Assembly: GCA_020632655.1 (NCBI GenBank)
Contig: JACKFD010000001.1
Location: forward strand, 677,945 to 741,944
From: Spirochaetaceae bacterium
Lineage (GTDB): Bacteria > Myxococcota_A > UBA9160 > UBA4427
Reading direction: 5' to 3'
Length of the DNA stretch: 64,000 nt
Part shown: positions 16,156-23,862 of the stretch, in pieces
How positions within the stretch are numbered: the first letter of the stretch is position 1
Layout of the letters: the number at the start of each line of letters is the position of its first letter
The notes under the pieces: generated by a model
Told to the model about the DNA's origin: nothing
Database searches by the model: none
What the model saw: the letters and a program-made list of their open reading frames with translations, nothing else
Position numbers and translations under genes: made by a program

Positions 16156-17028
16156 ATGAGCGCGTCGACTTCCGCAGTCGATGAGCGAGCGAACGTGCTG
16201 GCGGATCTCGGTGGAGATCCCGACGAGCGCACGGACGGCCTCGCCGGCTACGCCGTCAAGCTGCCGGTCTTCGAGGGCCCCCTCGATCTGCTGCTGCACC
16301 TGATCCGGCAGAACGAGGTCGACATCACCGACATCCCGATCGCCCGCATCGCCGAGCAGTACCTCGAGACGATCGAGCTGATGCAAGAGCTGAATCTCGA
16401 CGTCGCTGCCGAGTACCTCGTGATGGCGGCGACGCTCGCGCTCATCAAGAGCCGGATGCTGCTGCCGAGCGAGGGGCAGGACGACGAGGACGAGAGCGAT
16501 CCGCGCGCCGATCTCGTCCAGCGCCTGCTCGAGTACCAGCGCTTCAAGGAGGCCGCCGAGACCCTGTCGCGCCGTCGTCTGCTGGGGCGCGACGTCTGGA
16601 GCGTCGTCGGGCCCGGACCCGAGCGCACGCCGGAGTCGGAGCGCGAGATCGAGGTCGGCCTCTTCGAGCTGGTCGATGCCTTCCGTGCGGTGCTCGAGAA
16701 CGCGAGCGCCGTGGAGCTCAAGCACGAGGTCGAGACCGAGGCCGTCACCGTGCGGACCCGCATGCTGGTCGTGATGGACCTGCTCGAGAGCCACGAGTCG
16801 ATCGAGTTCACACGCATCTTCGAGGTCGACGGCGAGTCCGGGCCGCCGAGTCGCGCCGTGCTCGTCGCGACCTTCCTCGCGATCCTCGAGCTCGCGCGGC
16901 TGACGGCCCTGCGCATCTACCAGGGGATCTCGGATCGCGGCACGCCGGAGGGGCCGATCCGATGTCGCCGCGCGACGGTCGATGCCGAGACGCCCGAGTG
17001 GCGCGAACGCATCACGGACACGATGTAG
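16156..17028 (+). CDS. scpA: Segregation and condensation protein A
   Basis: Kleisin subunit of 290 aa that bridges SMC heads in the bacterial condensin complex for chromosome compaction and segregation. The N-terminal kleisin motif VKLPVFEGPLDLLLHLIRQN lies at about residues 34-53. The following helix DIPIARIAEQYLETIEL and MAATLALIKSRMLLP are strongly conserved. The C-terminal winged-helix (ending RIYQGISDRG) binds the SMC cap. A 30-residue acidic, disordered N-terminus precedes the domain. scpB follows 109 nt later. smc is not in the window. The upstream ribosome site (AGGACGG) is modest. Confidence 0.95.
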   Translation: MSASTSAVDERANVLADLGGDPDERTDGLAGYAVKLPVFEGPLDLLLHLIRQNEVDITDIPIARIAEQYLETIELMQELNLDVAAEYLVMAATLALIKSRMLLPSEGQDDEDESDPRADLVQRLLEYQRFKEAAETLSRRRLLGRDVWSVVGPGPERTPESEREIEVGLFELVDAFRAVLENASAVELKHEVETEAVTVRTRMLVVMDLLESHESIEFTRIFEVDGESGPPSRAVLVATFLAILELARLTALRIYQGISDRGTPEGPIRCRRATVDAETPEWRERITDTM

Positions 17029-17137
17029 TCCGCGCGTCTCGCGGGCCGAGCCCGGAGCAGGGGCGCCGCCCGGGCGGCGCGAACGGATCACCGAACCGAT
17101 GGAGCGCCCGTCCGCGCGGGACCAGCCAGGAGCAAGC

Positions 17138-18121
17138 GTGAGTCGAATGGACGCCAGCGAGAAGCGCCGGATCGCCGAGGCCCTGATCCTCTCCTCCGCC
17201 GAGCCGATCTCGGCGGCGAAGATCGCCGAGATCATCCCGTACTGCACGGAGGCCGTGGCGAAGGACCTCGTCAACGAGCTGAACACGGAGTACGCGGAGC
17301 AGGACCGCGCCTTCGAGATCTGGGAGGTCGCCGGCGGCTTCCAGATCCGCACGCGCGCCGAGTTCTCGGGCTATCTGCAGAAGCTGCAGAAGGAGCGTGC
17401 CCTGCGCCTCTCGCAGGCCGCCCTCGAGACCCTCGCGATCATCGCCTATCGCCAGCCGACCACCCGGGCCGAGATCGAGGAGGTGCGCGGGGTCGACGCG
17501 GGCGCGACCGTCAAGAGCCTGCTCGACCGTCATCTGATCCGGATCGCGGGTCAGCGCGAGGTGCCCGGGCGACCGATGCTCTACGGCACGACCCGGCGCT
17601 TCCTCGAGGTCTTCGGGCTCGAGCGCCTGAAGGATCTGCCGACCCTGCGTGAGCTCGACGAGATCGCGCGGGAGCAGGGCCTGCTCGAACGGGCGGGCGA
17701 TGCAGACCGCGCGACGGAGGACGTCGTGGGCGACGGGGACGGGAGCGGCGAAGAGCCGGCTGCGGCGGTGCCCGAGGAGGGCATGCAGGTCGAGGCCGAG
17801 GCGTCCGACGAGGAATCGGCATGGGGCTCCGAGTCCGACGAGTCCGACGAGGAATCGGCGTGGGGCTCCGAGTCCGACGAGTCCGACGGGGAATCGGCGT
17901 GGGGCTCCGAGTCCGACGAGTCCGACGGGGAATCGGCGTGGGGCTCCGAGTCCGACGAGTCCGACGGGGAATCGGCGTGGGGCTCCGAGTCCGCTGAGCC
18001 CGCAGACGAGAGCTGGGGCGGCGAGGACGAGGCGTCGTGGGCGTCGGGCGCCGACGACGGGGACGGCAGCGACTTCGAGGCGGACCCGACGGACGTCGAC
18101 GACGACGATCCGTCGGCCTGA
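17138..18121 (+). CDS. scpB: Segregation and condensation protein B with acidic repeat tail
   Basis: Winged-helix ScpB subunit that dimerises and binds ScpA in the SMC complex. The first ~190 of 327 residues are the conserved domain: KRRIAEALILSSAEPIS, then QAALETLAIIAYRQPTTRAE and RPMLYGTTRRFLEVFGL. The remaining ~135 residues are an unusual, strongly acidic tail. It contains 13-residue tandem units of the form EESAWGSESDESD encoded by a 39-bp repeat, making the protein about 100 residues longer than typical ScpB. The GTG at 17138 follows an AGGAG at good spacing. An ATG three codons later is an alternative. The longer reading from 16982 overlaps scpA and is rejected. Confidence 0.93.
   Translation: MSRMDASEKRRIAEALILSSAEPISAAKIAEIIPYCTEAVAKDLVNELNTEYAEQDRAFEIWEVAGGFQIRTRAEFSGYLQKLQKERALRLSQAALETLAIIAYRQPTTRAEIEEVRGVDAGATVKSLLDRHLIRIAGQREVPGRPMLYGTTRRFLEVFGLERLKDLPTLRELDEIAREQGLLERAGDADRATEDVVGDGDGSGEEPAAAVPEEGMQVEAEASDEESAWGSESDESDEESAWGSESDESDGESAWGSESDESDGESAWGSESDESDGESAWGSESAEPADESWGGEDEASWASGADDGDGSDFEADPTDVDDDDPSA
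17810..17998 (+). repeat. 39-bp tandem repeat encoding acidic ScpB tail
   Basis: Four full 39-bp units start at 17810, 17849, 17888 and 17927, and a partial fifth starts at 17966. They encode EESAWGSESDESD, with GAG changed to GGG in the first codon of units 3-5. Units are almost identical at the nucleotide level, suggesting recent slippage expansion and likely copy-number variation between strains. The frame is kept throughout. Confidence 0.95.
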
Positions 18122-18126
18122 GATCG

Positions 18127-19290
18127 ATGGCCCACGGACGGTCGCCGAGGCACACGCGTCGCAAGCGCGCTCCGGCGGAGGGCGCGACGACGACGGAGTC
18201 GCCGCGCACTTCCGCCCACGGCGGCCTGCGTCTGCAGAAGCTGCTCGCCGCGGCGGGCTTCGGGTCGCGTCGGGAGGTCGAGCGCTACCTGGACGAGGGC
18301 CGCGTGACGGTGGATGGGCGCGTGGCGGCGCTCGGGGACCGTGCGGATCTCGAGGTCCAGGACGTGCGCGTCGATGGCGAGCGACTCGTGCGTGAGCGGC
18401 CCGCCTACTGGCTGCTCAACAAGCCGCGGGGCGTCGTGACGACGGTCCGGGACGAGTCGGGCCGACGGACGGTGCTCGACCTGCTGCCGCCGGACGTGGG
18501 CCGGGTCTTTCCCGTCGGTCGGCTCGATCGTGAGACGACGGGGCTGCTGCTGCTCACGAACGATGGCGACACGGCGCACGCGCTGCTGCATCCGTCCCTC
18601 GGCAACGAGCGCGAGTATCGGGTGACCGTGAAGGGCCTGCTCGACGAGCGGGGTGTCCGTCGACTGGAGCGTGGTGTGAGTCTCGAGGAGGGCCGCACGG
18701 CGCCCGCTCGGTTGGCCGATCTGCGGCACGACGTCGATGCCGGCACCTCGAGCTTCACGCTCACGCTGGTCGAGGGGCGCAAGCGTCAGATCCGACGCAG
18801 CCTGCTCGTGCTCGGCTTTCCGGTGCATCGGCTCAGCCGGGTGCGGATGGGACCGCTCCGACTGGGACGCCTCGCGGTCGGGGCGGCGCGCCCGCTGCGC
18901 GGGGAGGAGCGCCGGGCGCTGCTCGACCACGTCGAGCGCCTGCGTCGCGGGGAGGCACTGCGCGGGGGACGCGACCAGGCCGACCCGGGTGGGCGACCGG
19001 CGAAGATCCGACGCGACGAGGCCGGCCCGGGTGGGCGGCCCGCGAAGACACGACGCGACGAGGCCGGCCCGGGTGGACGAACCGCAAAGAAGACCCGACG
19101 CGACGACGACCGTGGCAAGAGACCGTCGAAGGGGGGGCCGGCCGAGCGCAGGCAGGGCTCGCCGAAGGGCGACCAGCCCGACCGCCGGACGCGCTCGCCG
19201 AAGGGCGACCAGCCCGACCGCCGGACGCGCTCGCCGAAGGGCGGTCCGGCTCAGCGTCGGACGAGATCGAGGAAGGGCGTCAGCAGGTAG
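18127..19290 (+). CDS. rluB: 23S rRNA pseudouridine synthase, RluB/RsuA family, with basic repeat tail
   Basis: Pseudouridine synthase of 387 aa. An N-terminal basic stretch (20 residues) precedes an S4 RNA-binding domain (LRLQKLLAAAGFGSRREVERY, about residues 35-80, quoted over its limit only by position). The catalytic domain has GRLDRETTGLLLLTNDG with the nucleophilic Asp near residue 134, then the KRQIRRSL motif. RluB, RluE, RluF and RsuA share this layout; downstream of scpAB the usual member is RluB. The last ~110 residues are a highly basic low-complexity tail built from 13- and 12-residue tandem units rich in Arg, Lys, Gly and Pro, probably extra rRNA contact. The ATG start lies 5 nt after the scpB stop. 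Confidence 0.9.
   Translation: MAHGRSPRHTRRKRAPAEGATTTESPRTSAHGGLRLQKLLAAAGFGSRREVERYLDEGRVTVDGRVAALGDRADLEVQDVRVDGERLVRERPAYWLLNKPRGVVTTVRDESGRRTVLDLLPPDVGRVFPVGRLDRETTGLLLLTNDGDTAHALLHPSLGNEREYRVTVKGLLDERGVRRLERGVSLEEGRTAPARLADLRHDVDAGTSSFTLTLVEGRKRQIRRSLLVLGFPVHRLSRVRMGPLRLGRLAVGAARPLRGEERRALLDHVERLRRGEALRGGRDQADPGGRPAKIRRDEAGPGGRPAKTRRDEAGPGGRTAKKTRRDDDRGKRPSKGGPAERRQGSPKGDQPDRRTRSPKGDQPDRRTRSPKGGPAQRRTRSRKGVSR
18988..19244 (+). repeat. Two adjacent tandem-repeat blocks encoding the basic RluB tail
   Basis: Block 1: 39-bp units start at 18988, 19027 and 19066, encoding GGRPAK-(I/T)-RRDEAGP, with the third degenerate. Block 2: 36-bp units start at 19159 and 19195, nearly identical, with a partial copy at 19231. 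They encode SPKGDQPDRRTR. Both keep the reading frame and give a positively charged tail, opposite in charge to the ScpB tail just upstream. Confidence 0.93.
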
Positions 19291-19346
19291 AAGGCGAGCA
19301 GGAGCCCGAGCAGGAAGCAGAGGCCCTGGGTCGTGTCACGCGGCAT
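19251..19346 (-). CDS. Possible 31-aa single-pass membrane mini-protein
   Basis: A short minus-strand frame encodes MPRDTTQG, then a hydrophobic stretch (LCFLLGLLLAFYLL) and a short basic end (LVRR). This is a good single transmembrane helix with positive-inside tail. An AAGGGG ribosome-site-like sequence sits about 4 nt before the ATG. The frame overlaps the last 40 nt of rluB in antisense orientation. It may be transcribed from the same direction as the DUF368 gene upstream on the minus strand. I do not recognise a family. The chance that this is a random GC-rich frame is real, so confidence is moderate at best. Confidence 0.4.
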   Translation of the reverse strand: MPRDTTQGLCFLLGLLLAFYLLTPFLDLVRR

Positions 19347-19524
19347 GTGACCCCTTGAGCAAGATCCGGTCCGTGCTGCGAGGGGCGGCGGCACGCGACG
19401 GGCCCTGCGGCAGGGTCGCGGGATTCCGCGCTGCGTGTCCAGGCTTCCGGCTCCGCCTGCGTAGGGCCTGCCGACCGGGCGACCACGCGGGCCGTCGCTC
19501 CCCTCGCGCGAGCGGGGAAGTCGC

Positions 19525-20571
19525 CTACCCAGAAAGCCCCGTGGACGTCGTCTCGTCCTCGCGACCGAGACGGGAGACGGCGAAGGTGAGCAGCAGACCG
19601 GCGATGGCGGCGCCGGTCGCCCCGGCGAGCTCGCTCGGTGCGGGTCGGTAGCGCTCGAGCGGCCAGTCCTCCGGCTCGAGGACGGCGAGCTCGGCGGGCT
19701 CGAGCACCCGCCCATGGAGGACGAAGCCCGGCGTGGGGCGGACCGGCTCCTGGAAGGGATAGAGGCCCACCACGGCCCCGACCAGGAGTCCGAGCAGCGC
19801 GCCGAGGGTCGGCTTCGGGTGACGCTCGAGCAGCCAGCGCAGGGCGTTGCTCACGCCGACCACGCCGAGCACCACCCCGATCCCGACCGGGATGACGACG
19901 TGGAGGGCCTCGGCGATGCGGGCCGGATCGAGTCCGGCCGGGCCGAGCACGCCCTCTTTGAGACCGTCGATCGCCGCGAGGATCGACTCGTATTGTCCCA
20001 GCAGCAGCAGCAGGTAGCCCCCCGAGATGCCCGGCAGGATCATCGCCGACGCGCCCGCGAGCCCCGCCACGAAGAGCAGCCCCGTGCTCGCCTCGCGCCC
20101 CGAGCCGCCGGCGCCGTTCAGACTCATGGCCACCATCGCCGCGAAGGCCGCGGCCGCGCCGATCCAGACCGAAGGCGTCGCCGGCCGCGCCAGCCGCCAG
20201 ACGAGCGGCAATCCGCCGAGCGTGAGCCCGATGAAGAAGCTGTACATGAGTGGACGTTCGGAGATCACGAGCGCGCGCGTCGGCCCCGCGAGCAGGGCGA
20301 TCGCAGACAGGGCTGCGCCCGCGATCGTGCCGAGCACGACGAAGGGTCGCCACGCGAGACGCAGCGTCGTCAGGTCCGCGATGGCGCGGATGAAGCTCGG
20401 GTAGACGCCCGCGGCGAGCAGCATCGTGCCGCCGCTGATGCCCGGCACGAGATTCGCGAGGCCCATGAGGGCGCCCCCCAGCAGACCGCGCGGCACGAAG
20501 GCGACGAGCGACGTCCGCGCGTGCTCGTCGCGGTCGGACGACTCCTCGTGCATGGCCGGATGCTCCCCCAT
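19525..20571 (-). CDS. DUF368 polytopic membrane protein (PopT-type undecaprenyl-phosphate transporter)
   Basis: Inner-membrane protein of 348 aa with about 9-10 hydrophobic segments. The family-defining repeated motif is present twice: LVPGISGGTM near residues 41-50 and ILPGISGGYLL near 186-196. DUF368 proteins (PopT) were reported to flip the lipid carrier undecaprenyl phosphate back across the cytoplasmic membrane, recycling it for wall and surface polymer synthesis, alongside DedA-type UptA. The acidic 20-residue N-terminus is cytosolic. It is divergent from the SRAP gene, with an 89-bp shared upstream region. The assignment to the family is secure; the transport role is taken from family knowledge. 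Confidence 0.88.
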   Translation of the reverse strand: MGEHPAMHEESSDRDEHARTSLVAFVPRGLLGGALMGLANLVPGISGGTMLLAAGVYPSFIRAIADLTTLRLAWRPFVVLGTIAGAALSAIALLAGPTRALVISERPLMYSFFIGLTLGGLPLVWRLARPATPSVWIGAAAAFAAMVAMSLNGAGGSGREASTGLLFVAGLAGASAMILPGISGGYLLLLLGQYESILAAIDGLKEGVLGPAGLDPARIAEALHVVIPVGIGVVLGVVGVSNALRWLLERHPKPTLGALLGLLVGAVVGLYPFQEPVRPTPGFVLHGRVLEPAELAVLEPEDWPLERYRPAPSELAGATGAAIAGLLLTFAVSRLGREDETTSTGLSG

Positions 20572-20660
20572 CGGTCGGCTACTCTAGCAGCCGCCCGCGC
20601 GCGCCCGTCGCGTACGGTCGACTCGCGCCGGCCGGGCGCGACCGGGAGAGGAGGCCGCGC

Positions 20661-21392
20661 ATGTGCGGGCGCATGACGCTCACGCGATCGGCGGGCGAGA
20701 TCGCCGAGGCCTTCGCGCTCGCCGCCGCGATCCCGGATCCCGGCTCGGGTGGCGCCGTGGGATCCGAGCTGCGCCCCCGCTACAACGTCGCGCCTTCCCA
20801 GGACGTGCTGACGATCGAGGCCGGGCGCGTGCCGGTCTGGCGGCGATGGGGACTCGTGCCCGGCTGGGCGAAGGACCCGTCGATCGGAGGACGGCTCTTC
20901 AATGCGCGCTCCGAGACCGTCGCGACGAAGCCCTCCTTCCGCGCGGCCTTCCGCAAGCGGCGCTGCCTCGTCGCGGCGGACGGCTTCTACGAGTGGACCC
21001 CCCGCGATCGCGGTCATCGCCCCCACCATTTCACGGCGGCCGACGGTGGTCTGCTCGGGTTCGCGGGGCTCTTCGAGACCTGGCATGGCCCCGGTGGCGA
21101 GGTCGTCGACTCGTGCACGATCCTCACGACCGAGGCGAACGAGGATCTCGCGCCCGTGCATCCGCGCATGCCCGTGATCCTGGCGCCCGAGGACTACGAC
21201 GTCTGGCTCGCATCCGGGTCCGCGCCCGAGCGGCTCGCCGCGCTGACCGTGCCGGCGTCGGCCGGTCGGCTCCATCGGGTCGAGGTCGGCCGACACGTCA
21301 ACTCGCCCCGCCACGACGACCCGCTCTGCCTCGAGCCGGTCGGGGTCGATACGCCGGGTCCCCTCTTCGGCGCAGCGGACGGGGCGCGATGA
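20661..21392 (+). CDS. SRAP/HMCES family abasic-site processing protein
   Basis: Protein of 243 aa of the YedK/HMCES family, which forms a thiazolidine crosslink between its N-terminal cysteine and abasic sites in single-stranded DNA. After Met removal, Cys2 (MCGRMTLT) is the reactive residue. Other hallmarks are RYNVAPSQ, RWGLVPGWAKD, LFNARSETV, CLVAADGFYEW with the catalytic glutamate, and VHPRMPVIL with the active-site histidine. Start ATG at 20661 follows GGGAGAGGAGG, and the Cys2 requirement fixes it. It overlaps the next gene by 4 nt (ATGA at 21389). A role in protecting replication forks is inferred from the family. Confidence 0.95.
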   Translation: MCGRMTLTRSAGEIAEAFALAAAIPDPGSGGAVGSELRPRYNVAPSQDVLTIEAGRVPVWRRWGLVPGWAKDPSIGGRLFNARSETVATKPSFRAAFRKRRCLVAADGFYEWTPRDRGHRPHHFTAADGGLLGFAGLFETWHGPGGEVVDSCTILTTEANEDLAPVHPRMPVILAPEDYDVWLASGSAPERLAALTVPASAGRLHRVEVGRHVNSPRHDDPLCLEPVGVDTPGPLFGAADGAR

Positions 21393-21697
21393 GGGGCTCC
21401 GGAACGGCCCGCGTGCGATTGCGGAGGGTCTGCCTCGGGGCGATCGCGCTGCTCTACGTGGCGTCCGTCCCGTGGTACCGCGATCCCGGGGCGCCGCTGC
21501 GCCTGTGGCTGGGGCTGCCGGACTGGGTGGCCATCGCGCTGCTCTGTTATGTCGGCGTGGCCGTGCTGAACGGCGTCGCCTGGCTCGCGACCGAGGTGAC
21601 CGATCCGCCCGGGACGACGTCGGACGCGTCGGGTCCGGGCGACGCGCAGGGCGACGGCACGCGCGGGGCCCTGGCCGTGCGGGAGCGTGGGCGCTGA
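21389..21697 (+). CDS. Small membrane protein, partner of SSS symporter
   Basis: A 102-aa protein with two predicted membrane helices: VCLGAIALLYVASVPWY (about 13-29) and WVAIALLCYVGVAVLNGVAWL (about 43-63). A Gly/Asp-rich tail of about 35 residues follows. It overlaps the SRAP stop by 4 nt and the symporter start by 1 nt. Small two-helix proteins encoded directly before sodium:solute symporters are recurrent (for example YhdT with PanF, or DUF3311 types), and topology with the PWY motif fits that pattern. I cannot assign it to a named family with certainty. Confidence 0.75.
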   Translation: MRGSGTARVRLRRVCLGAIALLYVASVPWYRDPGAPLRLWLGLPDWVAIALLCYVGVAVLNGVAWLATEVTDPPGTTSDASGPGDAQGDGTRGALAVRERGR

Positions 21698-23187
21698 TGG
21701 ACTTCGGGACGACCGGCCTCGTCGTGCTCGGACTCTTCCTCGCTACGCTGATGGGCGTCGCGGAGCTCGCGCGGCGCGCGAAGCGGGACGCGTCGCCGGC
21801 GGACCATTTCCTGGCCGGCCGCTCGCTCGGCCCCTTCGTCCTCTTCCTCACGCTCTATGCGACCGCCTACTCGGGCAACTCGCTGCTCGGCTATCCGGGC
21901 AGCGCCTATCGGCAGGGCTTTGCCTTCGTGATGTCGACGGGCTTCATGATGAGCATCATCGTGGTGTTCCACGCGCTCGTCCCTCGTCTGCGTCCGCTCG
22001 CCATGCAGCACGGGTTCGTGACGCCCGGAGACTATCTGCGCGTGCGCTTCGAGGGGCCCTTCTCGCGCGCGCTGCGACTGGCGATCGCCGTGCTGATGAC
22101 GCTCGCCCTCGCGAACTTCCTGCTCGCACAGCTCAAGGCGATGGGGCAGGTCGTGGAGATCGTGACGGCCGGACGCGTGAGCTATGCGGCCGGTGTGATC
22201 GGCCTCGCCTTCCTGATCCTCGTCTACGAGACCCGTGGCGGCATGCGGGCCGTCGCCTGGACGGATGCGGCCCAGGGCATCGCCATGTTGCTCGGTCTCT
22301 CGGCCCTGCTCGGCTGGCTGCTGCTCGAGGCCGGCGGCCTCGAGTCGATCACCCGTTCCGTCGCGGCGCGTCGTCCGACGGCGGTGGCCGTGCCCTCGAT
22401 GCGGGTCTGTCTCAACTGGTTCAGCACGATCGTCCTGATGGGGCTGGCGAGCGTGCTCTATCCACAGGCGATCCAGCGCGTGTTCGCGGCGGAGAGCGGC
22501 CGGGCCTTGTCGCGCTCCTTCGCGGCCATGACGTTCATGCCGCTCGTCACGACGCTGGTCGTCACGCTGATCGGGGTGGCGGCGATCGCGCGCTTCGAGA
22601 TCGACGAGGCGGTCGCGGCGGACGGCGTGGTCCCGATGCTGCTGGCGGACTGGGGGGCGCGCGGGGGACCCGGTACGGCGGCGGCGCTGGTCGTCTTCGT
22701 GGGCGCCTTGTCGGCCATCATGTCGACGGCGGACAGCTGCCTGCTCTCGCTCGGCTCGCTCCTTTCGCGCGACCTGCTCGGGCGCACGAGCTCCGATGCG
22801 GGCGCGACGGCCCTCGGCAAGCGGCTCGCGGCCGTGCTGCTCGTCGCGGTGATTCCGGTGGCGCTCGCGCGGGAGCTGACGCTGTGGCGGCTGATCGAGC
22901 TGAAGATGGAGCTCCTGATCCAATGCGTGCCGGCGTTCCTGATCGCGCTGCATTGGCGGCGCCTGGCGGCCGGACCCGTGCTGGCGGGGCTCGTCGCGGG
23001 CACGTTCTTCTCGGTCGGACTGACGCTGGCGGGCTGGCCGCGGCTGGGCGGGGTGCACGTGGGCGTGGTGGGCTGCATCGTGAACGTCGTCGTGGCCGTC
23101 GCGTTCTCGGCCGGGCCGAGCATCGGGGGACGCGGCGCGTCTACGGCGGGTGGCTGGCGCGGCGGCCCTCCGGCGGATCGGGTGTAG
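21697..23187 (+). CDS. Sodium:solute symporter (SSS family)
   Basis: Polytopic inner-membrane transporter of 496 aa with about 13 hydrophobic helices. Family features include the early segment FLAGRSLGPFVLFLTLYATAYSG, the GFVTPGDYLRVRF loop after the third helix, YETRGGMRAVAWTDAAQG, and MSTADSCLLSLGS. The last corresponds to the sodium-site helix 8 of SSS carriers. The start at 21697 is chosen because it overlaps the upstream small-protein stop by 1 nt and opens the first helix (MDFGTTGLVVLGLFLATL). Substrate is unknown; PanF/PutP-like carriers take up pantothenate, proline or short acids. The C-terminal 30 residues are Gly-rich and cytoplasmic. Confidence 0.92.
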   Translation: MDFGTTGLVVLGLFLATLMGVAELARRAKRDASPADHFLAGRSLGPFVLFLTLYATAYSGNSLLGYPGSAYRQGFAFVMSTGFMMSIIVVFHALVPRLRPLAMQHGFVTPGDYLRVRFEGPFSRALRLAIAVLMTLALANFLLAQLKAMGQVVEIVTAGRVSYAAGVIGLAFLILVYETRGGMRAVAWTDAAQGIAMLLGLSALLGWLLLEAGGLESITRSVAARRPTAVAVPSMRVCLNWFSTIVLMGLASVLYPQAIQRVFAAESGRALSRSFAAMTFMPLVTTLVVTLIGVAAIARFEIDEAVAADGVVPMLLADWGARGGPGTAAALVVFVGALSAIMSTADSCLLSLGSLLSRDLLGRTSSDAGATALGKRLAAVLLVAVIPVALARELTLWRLIELKMELLIQCVPAFLIALHWRRLAAGPVLAGLVAGTFFSVGLTLAGWPRLGGVHVGVVGCIVNVVVAVAFSAGPSIGGRGASTAGGWRGGPPADRV

Positions 23188-23337
23188 TCGATCGGCAGCG
23201 ATCCCACGTGAAGGGGCAGGTCGCGCGCAAGCGCGTTCCGCGCGCACGGGATGCCTCCGCATTCGTGCGAGACCCGGCCGCTCGTCGCCACTCAAGGGGC
23301 GAAGGGACGCGCGCTGCGCGGCCCGCCGGGAGCCCGG

Positions 23338-23559
23338 ATGACCCTGCTGCTCGGAATCGCGTGCGTGGCCTGGACCGCCTGGGAGCTCGGGCGCCTGGGC
23401 CGCGCCGCCTCGGCTTCGGGATCTGCACGGCCCCCGCTCACGCCGCCGCCGGGCTGGCCGGGCGCCGACGCCGCGCCCCGCGCGCGCAGGCCCCGGCAGT
23501 TCGCGGCCTGGGACGAGCACGGACGCCGCATCACCGTCGAGGACCTCGGCCGCTCCTGA
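23338..23559 (+). CDS. Hypothetical 73-aa protein with N-terminal membrane helix
   Basis: Short frame beginning MTLLLGIACVAWTAWELG, a possible membrane anchor or signal sequence. A Pro/Ala-rich linker and a basic-acidic end (FAAWDEHGRRITVEDLGRS) follow. The end reads like a structured short motif, which weakly favours a real gene. It lies 150 nt after the symporter on the same strand. The ribosome site (CCGGGAGCCCGG) is poor. Not recognised as any family. Confidence 0.4.
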   Translation: MTLLLGIACVAWTAWELGRLGRAASASGSARPPLTPPPGWPGADAAPRARRPRQFAAWDEHGRRITVEDLGRS

Positions 23560-23862
23560 GCGCGTCGCCGAAGCGGCTCGCGCCCTCGTCCCCGCCGATG
23601 CGCCGAGCGGATCGCAGGGCATGGGGTACGGCACGTCGGCGGGATCGCGGGGCATGGGGTGCGGCACGTCGGCGGGATCGCGGGGCATGGGGTACGGCAC
23701 GTCGGCGGGATCGCCTCGCAGCGCGGGCGACGCGCCGACCCGACCGCCATGGGCGACGCGTGCTTCGCTACGTTTCGCGATCGCCCGCGCCGCGGGACGA
23801 GGGCCGGACGGGCGCAGCGGGTGCGTCTTCCGGAAGCCGGGGCGGCGCGGATCGGGGGGTGC
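23560..23862. other. 303-base non-coding stretch before the M3 peptidase
   Basis: No convincing gene. It holds a 33-bp minisatellite (23611-23709). The frames through it on both strands look like repeat-derived low complexity. The last 60 bases probably contain the leader and ribosome site (CGGGGGG) of the downstream peptidase gene. No clear promoter hexamers are visible. Confidence 0.6.
23611..23709. repeat. 33-bp x 3 minisatellite
   Basis: Three consecutive 33-bp copies start at 23611, 23644 and 23677 (core GGCATGGGGTACGGCACGTC). Copies 1-3 differ only at two or three positions. The unit is a multiple of 3 and open in both strands, but no gene model uses it convincingly. No spacers separate the copies, so it is not CRISPR. 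Confidence 0.93.

Noticed and set aside
17810..17998. CRISPR-like repeat in scpB
   Set aside because: Repeats are in frame, coding and contiguous; no spacers.
19347..19524. tRNA or small RNA gene in the gap between the mini-protein and the DUF368 gene
   Set aside because: I looked for a cloverleaf and TTC/CCA-type ends and found none; only GC-rich spacer.
23611..23709. CRISPR array
   Set aside because: Units are directly adjacent with no spacers, not palindromic, and no cas gene is in the window.
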